Shown here: one piece after another, positions 1 to 7,715 of the stretch
Position numbering within the stretch: position 1 is the stretch's first letter
Layout of the letters: every line of letters starts with the position of its first letter
Assembly (NCBI GenBank): GCA_027064945.1
Contig: JAMOPB010000418.1
Coordinates: 1-35,301, forward strand
Direction of reading: 5' to 3'
DNA: 35,301 bases
From: Candidatus Cloacimonadota bacterium
GTDB taxonomy: Bacteria; Cloacimonadota; Cloacimonadia; Cloacimonadales; TCS61
Notes under the pieces: model-generated
What the model was told of the DNA's origin: nothing
Database searches by the model: none
What the model saw: only the letters and a program-made list of their open reading frames with translations
Program-made: the position numbers and the translations under genes

Positions 1-357
1 GCAGGAAATGAGAAAATCTTATTAACAGAGCGCGGAACAAGTTTCGGCTATCATAATTTAATAGTAGATTTTAGAGGATTTGAAATAATGAGCTCAAGCG
101 GATTCCCTGTGATTTATGATGTTACACACAGTTTACAGCAACCAAGTGTAGGAAAGATCAGCGGTGGAACACCTCAATATGTTCCGATGATGGCAAGAGC
201 AGCAATGGCAACCGGCAGAGTAAATGGCTTTTTTATCGAAACCCATCCCGAACCTGAAAGAGGTTTGTCTGATGCCAAAACAATGTTTGCATTAGATAAA
301 ATTCCTCAATTATTAGATGAATTATTAGCAATAAATAATGTACTGAAAGGAAAATAA
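1..357 (+). CDS. kdsA: 3-deoxy-D-manno-octulosonate-8-phosphate synthase, C-terminal part (truncated by the window)
   Basis: KdsA condenses phosphoenolpyruvate with arabinose 5-phosphate to make Kdo-8-phosphate, the first step towards the Kdo sugar of the LPS core. The reading frame is open from base 1, so 118 C-terminal residues are visible and the N-terminal part (a little over half of a family protein of about 280 residues) lies outside. Visible family blocks are TERGTSFGYHNLIVD near the left edge, FPVIYDVTHSLQQP and GFFIETHPEPERGLSDA; the last is the aldolase-barrel loop with conserved His and Glu. The first ATG inside the window (88) is an internal methionine, not a start. One base separates the stop from kdsC, the phosphatase for the next-but-one reaction product class (Kdo-8-P), so the two are co-transcribed. 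Identification is firm. Confidence 0.95.
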   Translation, partial: AGNEKILLTERGTSFGYHNLIVDFRGFEIMSSSGFPVIYDVTHSLQQPSVGKISGGTPQYVPMMARAAMATGRVNGFFIETHPEPERGLSDAKTMFALDKIPQLLDELLAINNVLKGK

Positions 358-358
358 T

Positions 359-880
359 ATGGCTTATGAAAAGATAAAATTATTGGTTTTGGATTGTGAC
401 GGAGTGCTATCTGACGGCCAGATTGTGTATGATTCCAATGGTGCGGAAGCAAAGAGCTTTTCAGCTCGTGATGGACTAGGAATAAAGCTTCTTAGTTTTG
501 CAGATATCAAAGTTGCCGTTGTTACAGGCAGAGAATCTGAAATGTTAACTCGACGTTGCCAAGATTTGGGAATTGAAATTTTACATCAAAAAGTTAGAAA
601 TAAATTAAGTGTTGTTACTAAGATAATGGAAGATTTAGCTTTATCTTGGGAAAATGTTGCATATATGGGAGATGATTGGAATGATTATCCAGTTTTGGAA
701 AAAGTTGCACTAAGTTCTTGTCCTAATAATGTAACGGAAGATTTTAAGCAGAAATTAGATTTTGTAGCTTCTCATAATGGTGGAGATGGTGCAGTTCGAG
801 ATTTAATAACTTTTATTTTAAAAGAGAAAGGAATTTATGAAGAAGTTATCGATGCTTTTATGGGCTATCTGGCTAAGTAG
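359..880 (+). CDS. kdsC: 3-deoxy-D-manno-octulosonate 8-phosphate phosphatase (HAD family)
   Basis: KdsC removes the phosphate from Kdo-8-phosphate to give free Kdo, in the cytoplasm. The 173-residue protein has the HAD layout of small cap-less tetrameric KdsC enzymes: LDCDGVLSDG with nucleophile Asp12 and acid/base Asp14, VAVVTGRES as motif II, a lysine in the LHQKVRNKL stretch, and the metal-binding YMGDDWNDYPVL as motif IV. The GGDGAVRDLI segment near the C-terminus is typical of the family. The length is slightly below that of the E. coli enzyme. The start ATG lies two bases after the kdsA stop. The last 44 bases overlap the start of lptC in another frame, which suggests translational coupling. 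Confidence 0.95.
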   Translation: MAYEKIKLLVLDCDGVLSDGQIVYDSNGAEAKSFSARDGLGIKLLSFADIKVAVVTGRESEMLTRRCQDLGIEILHQKVRNKLSVVTKIMEDLALSWENVAYMGDDWNDYPVLEKVALSSCPNNVTEDFKQKLDFVASHNGGDGAVRDLITFILKEKGIYEEVIDAFMGYLAK

Positions 881-1385
881 TTTTCTTGTTTTAGGATGTT
901 CGAAAGAACAAAAAACAATTTATTCTCCTGTTGATGGGAATATTCCTGACCAAGAGTCTAGAAATATTATAATAACCTCAACTAAAGGGAAATTATTGGA
1001 ATATAAACTTAAAGCTAATTATATGCAAAAATTCGATAATAAAAATCTTACTATTGCAGATACTGTGGAAATTACTGCCTATAATAAAAAAGGTGAAATT
1101 CAGACGATTTTAACTTGTGATAAAGCGGAATTGAACGATATGAATAATACATTTATCGGCATAGGTAATGTAGTTGTAACTACCGAAAATGCAATTCTAA
1201 AAACAGAATATTTGAATTGGGATAGAAATACAAATCAATTTTATGCAAAAAATGGTGTTGAAATTCTGCGAGATAATAATGTAATGTATGGCGAAGAGAT
1301 GCGGAGTGATGAGAAAATGACAAAAATTGAAATCACAAAAGTATCAGCTGAAGGAAAATTGAGTGAAGAAAATATTGATTGGTAG
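837..1385 (+). CDS. lptC: LPS export protein LptC, predicted lipoprotein
   Basis: LptC-family proteins take LPS from the LptBFG transporter and hand it to periplasmic LptA. This 182-residue protein starts with a short hydrophobic segment ending in a lipobox, LVLGC with Cys21, so it is predicted to be a lipoprotein. E. coli LptC instead keeps an uncleaved membrane anchor. The body is beta-rich and carries the DUF1239/LptC pattern (TSTKGKLLEYKLKANYM, then alternating strands such as CDKAELNDMNN and AILKTEYLNWD). The AAAGGA ribosome binding site at about 827-832 lies inside kdsC, four bases before the ATG. The end overlaps the next gene by 23 bases. Sequence conservation in this family is low, so the name rests on pattern plus position between kdsC and an OstA-like gene. 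Confidence 0.85.
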   Translation: MKKLSMLLWAIWLSSFLVLGCSKEQKTIYSPVDGNIPDQESRNIIITSTKGKLLEYKLKANYMQKFDNKNLTIADTVEITAYNKKGEIQTILTCDKAELNDMNNTFIGIGNVVVTTENAILKTEYLNWDRNTNQFYAKNGVEILRDNNVMYGEEMRSDEKMTKIEITKVSAEGKLSEENIDW

Positions 1386-2421
1386 TATTTTGCTAATAAT
1401 AGTTGCTCTGGGAGCAGCTGAATTACGTCCTTATAGATTGATAAATGCTGATCTCGGAACAGCTTCTGAAATTGCCGGTGAAAGAGTTGTAGAACTTGAT
1501 GGCAATGTCCATTTTTTCTATGGTGAAACTGAATTTTTTTCTGATCGTGCAAAATTATTTGAATCTTCCAAACGAACTGTTTTGGAAGGAAATGTATTGG
1601 TTTTGGAAGATACACTTTCACTTAAAGCTAATCGAGTTGAATATTTCAGGATAGAAGAAATGTTACAACTTCGCGGAGATGTATTCGCCAAAGAAACGCA
1701 TTATGACAATACGTATAGCTCTTTTGCCGCTGATAGCGTGGACTATTTTAGAAATGATTCTATTTTGGATGCTTGGAGTAATGTGAAAGTTTATGATCAA
1801 CGTGAAAAAGCAAATGGGATTTGTGGAAAATTGCATTATGAGCTGAATAATGGCTATGGTTATCTTTTGCAAAGACCTAGTATAACAGTTAATGATTCGC
1901 TTAAAATTTCCGCTGAAAAAATCGAATATCATCAGGAATTTTCTAAAATCACCGCTAATTTCGATGTTGTTACAGAATCACCCGATTTTACGATTACAAG
2001 TGATTTCTTGCTTTATTTTAATCTTGAACAGAAAGCTATTTTTCTTGGCGATCCTAAATTTGACAGTGATTTTGCTGATGCAAAAGCTGTGGAAATGCAT
2101 CTTTATTTTGAAAATGAAGAGCTTTCAAAAGCTGAATTATCCGAAGATTGTTTAGTTAATTTTGCTATTAAAGAAGGTGAAGAACGATCAAATTGGATTA
2201 AAGCAAAAGAGATGATTTTTGATTTTCTTGATGGAGAGATTACCTTTTGTGAAGCTACAGGAAGTGTTACAAGTTTTTATAATCAGGAAAAAAGTAAAAG
2301 AAGAGATTATCTTGTAAATAAAGCCTCAGCTCAGAAATTGAAGATTACTTTTCTCGATCATGAAGTTGATGAAATTTTTTTAGAAAATGATATTGACGGA
2401 GTGTATAAATTCATTAAATAA
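1363..2421 (+). CDS. lptA: OstA/LptA-like periplasmic LPS transport protein, enlarged
   Basis: The protein has a signal peptide (KKILIGSILLIIVALGAAE) and then repeated short beta strands of the OstA/LptA jelly-roll type: ELDGNVHFFYGETEFFSDRA, VLEGNVLVLEDTLSLKANRVEYF and LRGDVFAKE are successive rungs. At 352 residues it is about twice a typical LptA (near 185) and far shorter than LptD (near 800), so it may hold two or more OstA units forming a longer periplasmic bridge. The start is GTG at 1363; AAGGA at 1351-1355 lies seven bases upstream, and the start is inside lptC, so coupling is likely. A shortened LptD-like protein is the main alternative. The role as an LPS conduit is inferred from family and location. 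Confidence 0.8.
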   Translation: MKKILIGSILLIIVALGAAELRPYRLINADLGTASEIAGERVVELDGNVHFFYGETEFFSDRAKLFESSKRTVLEGNVLVLEDTLSLKANRVEYFRIEEMLQLRGDVFAKETHYDNTYSSFAADSVDYFRNDSILDAWSNVKVYDQREKANGICGKLHYELNNGYGYLLQRPSITVNDSLKISAEKIEYHQEFSKITANFDVVTESPDFTITSDFLLYFNLEQKAIFLGDPKFDSDFADAKAVEMHLYFENEELSKAELSEDCLVNFAIKEGEERSNWIKAKEMIFDFLDGEITFCEATGSVTSFYNQEKSKRRDYLVNKASAQKLKITFLDHEVDEIFLENDIDGVYKFIK

Positions 2422-2571
2422 TCTTTAAGGATTTTCATCTAAAATAATTTATAATTGTTTGATGACACTAAATAAATGATTCTGCTTTACTTATAAAGAG
2501 TTAGATAGTGATTATGTATGCAGAAATTATTCCATACGGGTACTATATTATTTTATATAAAGAACATTCGC

Positions 2572-2600
2572 TTGACAAATAAATTTTGAAAACCAAAAAT
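2572..2600 (+). promoter_or_regulatory. Possible sigma-70-type promoter of lptB-rpoN
   Basis: The 164-base gap after the lptA-like gene holds a perfect TTGACA (2572-2577) followed, after 17 bases, by AAAAAT (2595-2600), which matches four of six TATAAT positions. Transcription would begin at about 2607, within a few bases of the lptB ATG at 2610. I see no Shine-Dalgarno sequence there, so the transcript would be leaderless or nearly so. The -10 match is weak. Confidence 0.35.
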
Positions 2601-2609
2601 ACAACTGTT

Positions 2610-3350
2610 ATGAATAAATTAGAAATAAAAAAACTCGTGAAAATATATGGCAAAAGACGAGTAGTAAATGAAGTAAGCCTCAATATAAATCAAGGTGAAG
2701 TAGTAGGCATTTTGGGACCAAATGGTGCCGGGAAATCTACTACCTTTTACATGATATTGGGATTAATAAAACCAAATTTCGGGCAGGTTTTGGCAAATGG
2801 AAAGGATATTACCAAACTTCCAATGTATAAACGTGCACAATTGGGCATTGGCTATTTAGCACAGGAACCATCAATTTTTCATAAACTAACTGTTGAACAA
2901 AATATCATGGCAATCTTAGAAACTCTTAAGATTTCCAAGGTGGAACGTAAACGTCGATTGGAAGAAGCATTGGACGAACTAAACCTTACTAAATTAGCTA
3001 AACAAAAAGCTTACACTCTTTCCGGTGGAGAAAGAAGAAAATTAGAGATTACCAGATCACTTGTTACTTCTCCGTCATTTTTGCTAATGGATGAGCCGTT
3101 TGCAGGAGTAGATCCTCTTGCTGTAGCAGATATCCAAGACATTATTATAAAATTAAAAAGTAGAGGAATCGGGATATTGATAACTGACCATAACGTGGCA
3201 GAAACTCTTAATATCACTGACCGTGCTTATATAATTTTTAATGGGAAAATACTATTTTCCGGAACAGCAAAAGAACTGGTTAATAATAAAAAAGCCAGAG
3301 AAGTATATTTAGGAGATAGATTTATTCATCCTTTGGGAGAAACTGAATGA
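2610..3350 (+). CDS. lptB: LPS export ABC transporter ATPase LptB
   Basis: LptB is the cytoplasmic ATPase that powers LPS extraction from the inner membrane by LptFG. All ABC motifs are present: Walker A GPNGAGKST with Lys42, a Q-loop in the IGYLAQEPSIF stretch, signature LSGGERRK, Walker B FLLMDEPFAGVDP and H-loop ITDHNVAE. LAQEPSIFHKLTVEQN and DEPFAGVDPLAV are typical of LptB rather than other ABC ATPases. The length from ATG 2610 is 246 residues, close to the usual 241. An in-frame TTG at 2586 would add eight residues, but it falls between the proposed -35 and -10 boxes and extends past the family N-terminus, so I prefer the ATG. The stop overlaps the rpoN start by four bases (ATGA). lptF and lptG are not in the window. 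Confidence 0.95.
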   Translation: MNKLEIKKLVKIYGKRRVVNEVSLNINQGEVVGILGPNGAGKSTTFYMILGLIKPNFGQVLANGKDITKLPMYKRAQLGIGYLAQEPSIFHKLTVEQNIMAILETLKISKVERKRRLEEALDELNLTKLAKQKAYTLSGGERRKLEITRSLVTSPSFLLMDEPFAGVDPLAVADIQDIIIKLKSRGIGILITDHNVAETLNITDRAYIIFNGKILFSGTAKELVNNKKAREVYLGDRFIHPLGETE

Positions 3351-4783
3351 GTGGCTACAAACAAACACTAAATACTAAACAAACCCAGAAAATGGTATTA
3401 AAACCAAAGATGTTACAATCTTTGAAATTATTGACTATGCCATTGATGGAGTTGGAAACTCAAATTAAGCAAGAAGTGATTGAAAATCCGATGTTAGAGA
3501 TTTTTGATTACGATAATGAAGAAGATTCCGATCAAAAGGAATTGGAAAAAAAAGAGAAAGAAGAAAAAATCGATGAAGACTTAAAGAAAACTTTGGAGGA
3601 AACGGAACAATTAAGCGAAATTTTAGATTCTTACAATGAATTATATCGTGAAAATACAGGAAGACAAGTGAAACAAGAACGTGCTGAAATGCAAGATTAC
3701 ATTGCCAGCAATATAAATAAAAAGGAGTATTTTTTTCAACAGCTTGATGATTTGCATCTTGATGAAAATGAATATGATTTTGCTTATGATTTAATTGAAT
3801 CATGCAATGTTTACGGCTTCCTTCCTGAGGATTTCTCGATAGAAGATTTAGCAATGGATTATGGTATATTTGATAATAGATCGCATCAGATTCATGAAGA
3901 AATCTTACTTTTTGAACCTGCCGGAATAACTGCCAGAAGTATCGAAGAATGCTTACTGGCTCAGATAGAACCTAATCAACAAAATAAACTCTTACGTGAT
4001 GTCGTTGAAAATAGTTTTGATGACATTATTCATAAACGTTACTCTAAAATTGCCAAAAAGCACAAAGTAACAGAGTATGCAATATTAAATATCAAAGATG
4101 AAATTGCTCATCTTGATCCTAAACCGGGACTACGGATAATAAATAATGACGACAAATATATTGTTCCGGATGTAATAATAAAAAAAATAGCAGGTAAATA
4201 TGAAATAATTGTTAATGATTTTTCTTTTCCAAGAATTAGAATAAATAGAAGATATAAGCAGATTTTACGTGATGTAAAAGATAAAAAAGAATCTTTGGCT
4301 TATGTTAGAGATAAAGTAAATTCAGCTAGGTTCTTGATCAAATCGGTTTATCTTCGAGGACGAACTTTAGAAAGAGTAACTGAAGCGATTATTCGTAATC
4401 AAATGGATTTTTTCTATAAGGAAAATGGCACGTTACGACCACTTACATATTCTGTAATTGCTGATGAGCTTCAAGTTAATGAATCTACTATTTCCAGAGT
4501 TGTAAGAAGAAAGTACGCTGATACCCCTTTTGGTATAATGAACCTAAAAGAATTTTTTACTAGCAAAGCAGGTAAAGATGATAATTTTGAATCCGTATCA
4601 CGCCAAAGTGTGGAAAAAAGAATTTTTAGTCTAATTGAAAAGGAAGATAAAGCTCATCCGTTAAGCGATAGTGAGATTGCTGAGATTATTCAAAAAGATG
4701 GAGTAACAGTTTCACGTCGCGTTGTGGCAAAATATAGAAATGCTAACGGGATATTGAATAGTCATTTAAGGAGAAATAGATGA
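3347..4783 (+). CDS. rpoN: RNA polymerase sigma-54 factor RpoN
   Basis: This is the alternative sigma factor that recognises -24/-12 promoters and needs an AAA+ activator. The 478-residue protein has all three regions: a Gln/Leu-rich region I at the N-terminus (QTLNTKQTQKMVLKPKML, LQSLKLLTMPLMELE), an acidic linker of about residues 55-110, the core-binding and DNA-binding region with a helix-turn-helix (LQVNESTISRVVRRKY), and the C-terminal RpoN box SRRVVAKYRN at residues 456-465. It overlaps lptB and lpdA by four bases at each end (ATGA), so all three are translated together. Linkage of lptB and rpoN is well known in Proteobacteria. I did not find a clear -24/-12 promoter in the window. Confidence 0.97.
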   Translation: MSGYKQTLNTKQTQKMVLKPKMLQSLKLLTMPLMELETQIKQEVIENPMLEIFDYDNEEDSDQKELEKKEKEEKIDEDLKKTLEETEQLSEILDSYNELYRENTGRQVKQERAEMQDYIASNINKKEYFFQQLDDLHLDENEYDFAYDLIESCNVYGFLPEDFSIEDLAMDYGIFDNRSHQIHEEILLFEPAGITARSIEECLLAQIEPNQQNKLLRDVVENSFDDIIHKRYSKIAKKHKVTEYAILNIKDEIAHLDPKPGLRIINNDDKYIVPDVIIKKIAGKYEIIVNDFSFPRIRINRRYKQILRDVKDKKESLAYVRDKVNSARFLIKSVYLRGRTLERVTEAIIRNQMDFFYKENGTLRPLTYSVIADELQVNESTISRVVRRKYADTPFGIMNLKEFFTSKAGKDDNFESVSRQSVEKRIFSLIEKEDKAHPLSDSEIAEIIQKDGVTVSRRVVAKYRNANGILNSHLRRNR

Positions 4784-6174
4784 AAAAATTTGATGTAGCA
4801 ATTATTGGTGGCGGACCTGGTGGTTATGTTACAGCTATTCGCCTGAAACAGTATGGCATTAATGCTGTGGTATTCGAAAAAGAAAGATTGGGTGGAGTAT
4901 GCTTGAACTGGGGTTGTATTCCTACAAAATCTTTAGTGAAAGTGGCAGAATTGTATCATGAGATGGAGATAGCAGAAGATTTTGGTATAAGTGTTGGCAA
5001 TGTTGCTTTAGATTATGAAAAAGTTTGGGAAAGGAAAAATAATATTGTTGAACAATTAGTTGGTGGAATCGAGTTTATCTTTGAAAAAAGAGCAATACCT
5101 TGTATCAAAGAAAAAGTTACAAAAATAGAAAAAAATAATGATTTCACAATATATACCGAAAGTGAAAAATATACAGCAACTTATGTTATTTTGGCAACCG
5201 GTTCTAAGCCAAAAGAACTACCGTTTATGAAATTTGATGGTGACAAAATACTATCTTCACGCGATATTTTAAGTATGAAAGAGTTGCCGAAAAGTTTGGC
5301 AATTATTGGCGGTGGCGTAATCGGTTGTGAATTTGCCACAATTTACAAACAAATGGGTGTAGATGTTCAAATTATTGAATTTCTTCCAAATTTAATAAGT
5401 ACGGAAGATGCTGAGATTTCTAAGAAATTGGCTTCAAAGCTGAAGCGAAATAAAATTAAATTACACATGAAGAAAGCAGTAGAATCTTATCGAGTAGAAG
5501 ATGGAAAGATTGTGCTAAAACTTTCAAAAGGTAAAGAGGTAATGGCAGAGAAAGTGCTTGTTAGCGTTGGTCGTGTTCCTGTTTGTGATATCGAATTTGT
5601 AGGCTTTGAACCTGAAACAGAAAGAGGTATGATGCAAATAGATGATAAAATGCAAACAAATGTTGAAAATCTCTTTGCTATTGGTGACATTACAGGAAAA
5701 CTTATGCTGGCTCATACAGCAAGTAAGCAGGGACTGATAGTTGCCGATATTTTAAATAATAAAATAAATAATACCTCAATTCCAATTCAAAAGCTTGATT
5801 ATAAAAAAATACCTGCTTGTATTTTTACAAATCCTGAAGTAGCAAGTGTTGGTTATAATGAAGAAGACGCAAAGGAAAAATTTGGAGAAATCTTAGTAGG
5901 TAAATTCCCCTTTTCAGCTAACGGCAATGCTATGGGAAAAGGCGATACTTATGGCTTGGTAAAAGTAATTGCCAGCGGAAAAAATCATAAAATCTTAGGT
6001 ATTCATATTATAGGATTACAAGCTACAGAATTGATAGCTCAAGCTGCTGCCATGATCGGTCTGAATGCAGGTATTGATGATGTGAAAAATATTATTTTTG
6101 CTCATCCTACACTATCTGAAACCGTTATGGAAGCAATTGAAGATGTGGAAAACTTAGCTGTTCATAAATTATAG
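4780..6174 (+). CDS. lpdA: Dihydrolipoyl dehydrogenase (E3)
   Basis: E3 reoxidises the dihydrolipoyl arm of 2-oxoacid dehydrogenase complexes or of the glycine cleavage H protein, passing electrons through FAD to NAD+. The 464-residue protein has the FAD-binding GGGPGG at residues 10-15, the redox-active disulfide CLNWGC (Cys41, Cys46), a second Rossmann motif GGGVIGCEFA for NAD near residue 180, the FAD motif FAIGDITG, and the His442-Glu447 active-site pair in HPTLSE. These separate it from mercuric or glutathione reductases. The ATG overlaps the rpoN stop. The next gene, lipA, makes the lipoyl cofactor that E3 serves. No E1, E2 or glycine-cleavage gene is in the window. Confidence 0.96.
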   Translation: MKKFDVAIIGGGPGGYVTAIRLKQYGINAVVFEKERLGGVCLNWGCIPTKSLVKVAELYHEMEIAEDFGISVGNVALDYEKVWERKNNIVEQLVGGIEFIFEKRAIPCIKEKVTKIEKNNDFTIYTESEKYTATYVILATGSKPKELPFMKFDGDKILSSRDILSMKELPKSLAIIGGGVIGCEFATIYKQMGVDVQIIEFLPNLISTEDAEISKKLASKLKRNKIKLHMKKAVESYRVEDGKIVLKLSKGKEVMAEKVLVSVGRVPVCDIEFVGFEPETERGMMQIDDKMQTNVENLFAIGDITGKLMLAHTASKQGLIVADILNNKINNTSIPIQKLDYKKIPACIFTNPEVASVGYNEEDAKEKFGEILVGKFPFSANGNAMGKGDTYGLVKVIASGKNHKILGIHIIGLQATELIAQAAAMIGLNAGIDDVKNIIFAHPTLSETVMEAIEDVENLAVHKL

Positions 6175-6186
6175 GTAAATTTTATA

Positions 6187-7083
6187 ATGGAAAATAAAAA
6201 AAATAGTAGCTATTTAAGAAAACCTAAATGGTTAAAATCTGACAAAGTTGGTTCTAAGAAAAGTAGCGAATTAGCGAAAAAATTACGTAAATATAATTTG
6301 GTAACTGTTTGCGAAGATGCAAAATGCCCTAATCGAGGCGAGTGTTTTGAAAAAGGGACAGCTACATTTATGATCTTAGGTGAAGTTTGTACTAGGAATT
6401 GTAGGTTCTGTGCTGTTCAAAAAACAGCAGGGGAATTACCACCTCCCGATGTTGATGAGCCTAAGGCAATTGCACAATTATCTAAAGAATTAAATTTACG
6501 TCATATTGTGGTTACTACTGTAACTAGAGATGATCTACCTGACGGTGGAGCAACTCAATTTATTAATGTAGTAAAAGAGATAAGAAAAACTTGTAACAAA
6601 GATGTAACAATTGAGTTGTTAATATCAGATTTAAAAGGTGACATGGAGCAGGTGAAAAGAATTGTGGAATCTGCTCCGGATGTCTTGAACCATAATGTCG
6701 AGACTGTGGAAAGATTGTATCCGAAGGTTAGACCAATGGCAGATCTTGAACAGTCGCTTCAGGTACTTCGTAAAGCTAAAAAAGTGGATCCGAATATTTT
6801 AACTAAAAGTGGATTCATGGTTGGCTTGGGAGAGAATAAATCAGAAGTGCTAACTCTAATGAAAAAACTACGTGATGCAGATGTTGATATTGTCACTATA
6901 GGACAATATATGCAACCATCAAAAAAGCATTATCCTGTTGCAGAATATGTAACTCCGGAACAATTTGAAGAATATAGGAAAATTGGTCTGGAAATGGGAT
7001 TTTCTTTGGTAGAATCTGCACCATTAGTTAGAAGTTCATATAATGCAGAGTTAGCAAGAGACATTCTAAAGAAAAGGAGATAG
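6187..7083 (+). CDS. lipA: Lipoyl synthase, radical SAM
   Basis: LipA inserts two sulfur atoms into the octanoyl chain bound to lipoyl domains. The 298-residue protein has both iron-sulfur cluster motifs: the auxiliary cluster CX4CX5C (Cys42, Cys47, Cys53) and the radical-SAM CX3CX2C (Cys68, Cys72, Cys75, in CTRNCRFC). The C-terminal RSSYNAE holds the serine that ligates the auxiliary cluster. TVTRDDLPDGGA and GLGENKSEV are further family blocks. Length is normal. It follows lpdA by 12 bases, and hpf begins two bases after its stop. No lipB or lplA is seen here. Confidence 0.97.
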   Translation: MENKKNSSYLRKPKWLKSDKVGSKKSSELAKKLRKYNLVTVCEDAKCPNRGECFEKGTATFMILGEVCTRNCRFCAVQKTAGELPPPDVDEPKAIAQLSKELNLRHIVVTTVTRDDLPDGGATQFINVVKEIRKTCNKDVTIELLISDLKGDMEQVKRIVESAPDVLNHNVETVERLYPKVRPMADLEQSLQVLRKAKKVDPNILTKSGFMVGLGENKSEVLTLMKKLRDADVDIVTIGQYMQPSKKHYPVAEYVTPEQFEEYRKIGLEMGFSLVESAPLVRSSYNAELARDILKKRR

Positions 7084-7085
7084 TT

Positions 7086-7610
7086 ATGCAAATTACAATC
7101 ACTGCCCGTCATTTCGATTTGACAGACGCAATTAGAGACCACATTGAAAGTGAATTGGAGAGACTTGAGAGATACTTTGATCATATCATTAGCGCTCAAT
7201 TCATTTTGAAGTTGGAAAAAGATCGAAATTATGCTGAAGTAATTCTGCACGTACCCAAAAACGATTTAAAAACAGAAGCCGTAGATGATAACATGTATCT
7301 CGCTATCGATGACGCTATTGAAAAAGTTGAAAAACAGATAAAAAAATTGAAAGGTAAATGGGATGATCATAAGAAGAAAAGTTTAAAAGAAAGTGCAAAT
7401 TATGTTTATGCCAACCTATATAAAGAAGGTGAAAAATCAGAACGTATTTCTACAAAAAGAATTATAGCCGAAGCTTTTACTGTTGATGAAGCTCTTAGTC
7501 AGTTCAAGTTAACCAGCGATCCGTATTTTATCTTTAAGAACATAGAAACAGATAGAATCAATGTTCTAGTGAAAAAAGATGAACAACATTTCAAATTGTT
7601 GGAACCTTAA
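7086..7610 (+). CDS. hpf: Ribosome hibernation promoting factor, long form
   Basis: HPF binds the 30S decoding centre and silences ribosomes in slow growth. Residues 1 to about 98 form the S30AE domain (MQITITARHFDLTDAIRDHI start, then a lysine-rich helix EKVEKQIKKLKGKWDDHKK). After a linker, residues from about 120 to 174 form the second domain of long HPFs (STKRIIAEAFTVDEALSQF, DPYFIFKNIETDRINVLVKK, ending LLEP). That domain dimerises ribosomes into 100S particles without a separate RMF. The 174-residue length fits the long class, unlike the short HPF found beside rpoN in enterobacteria. AAGGAG lies just before the ATG, at the end of lipA. Confidence 0.94.
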   Translation: MQITITARHFDLTDAIRDHIESELERLERYFDHIISAQFILKLEKDRNYAEVILHVPKNDLKTEAVDDNMYLAIDDAIEKVEKQIKKLKGKWDDHKKKSLKESANYVYANLYKEGEKSERISTKRIIAEAFTVDEALSQFKLTSDPYFIFKNIETDRINVLVKKDEQHFKLLEP

Positions 7611-7637
7611 TAGGCAAAATTTAACTAAAATTTAAGT

Positions 7638-7689
7638 GGCGAATATAACATGTGGGCTTGCTGAAGCAAGTCCACAATTCGCCTGTTAT
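7638..7689 (+). other. Strong RNA fold in the hpf-hprK gap: 11-bp hairpin inside a possible pseudoknot
   Basis: In the 105-base gap, 7651-7661 pairs with 7666-7676 in an 11-bp stem with one G-U pair and a TGAA loop. Around it GGCGAAT (7638-7644) is complementary to ATTCGCC (7677-7683), and ATAACA (7645-7650) is complementary to TGTTAT (7684-7689). The two outer pairings cross, so they form either a pseudoknot or two alternative stems. No T-tract follows, so it is not a standard terminator. It could be a leader element controlling hprK-ptsHI, an mRNA processing site, or a REP-like repeat. I found no second copy in the window. Confidence 0.6.
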
Positions 7690-7715
7690 CTCAAACTAAT
7701 TATAAAAGGAATTTT

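Noticed and set aside
88..357. Separate small gene starting at ATG 88
   Set aside because: The frame is open to base 1 and the upstream codons encode conserved KdsA sequence, so it is the 3' end of a longer gene.
3465..3854. Open frames on the opposite strand of clear genes (for example inside rpoN, and likewise 1241-1621 and 18833-19156)
   Set aside because: They lie wholly or mostly within well-supported genes, show no recognisable family and are expected in AT-rich coding DNA.
7651..7676. Standard Rho-independent terminator after hpf
   Set aside because: The stem is strong but no T-run follows; the flanking complementary blocks suggest another role.
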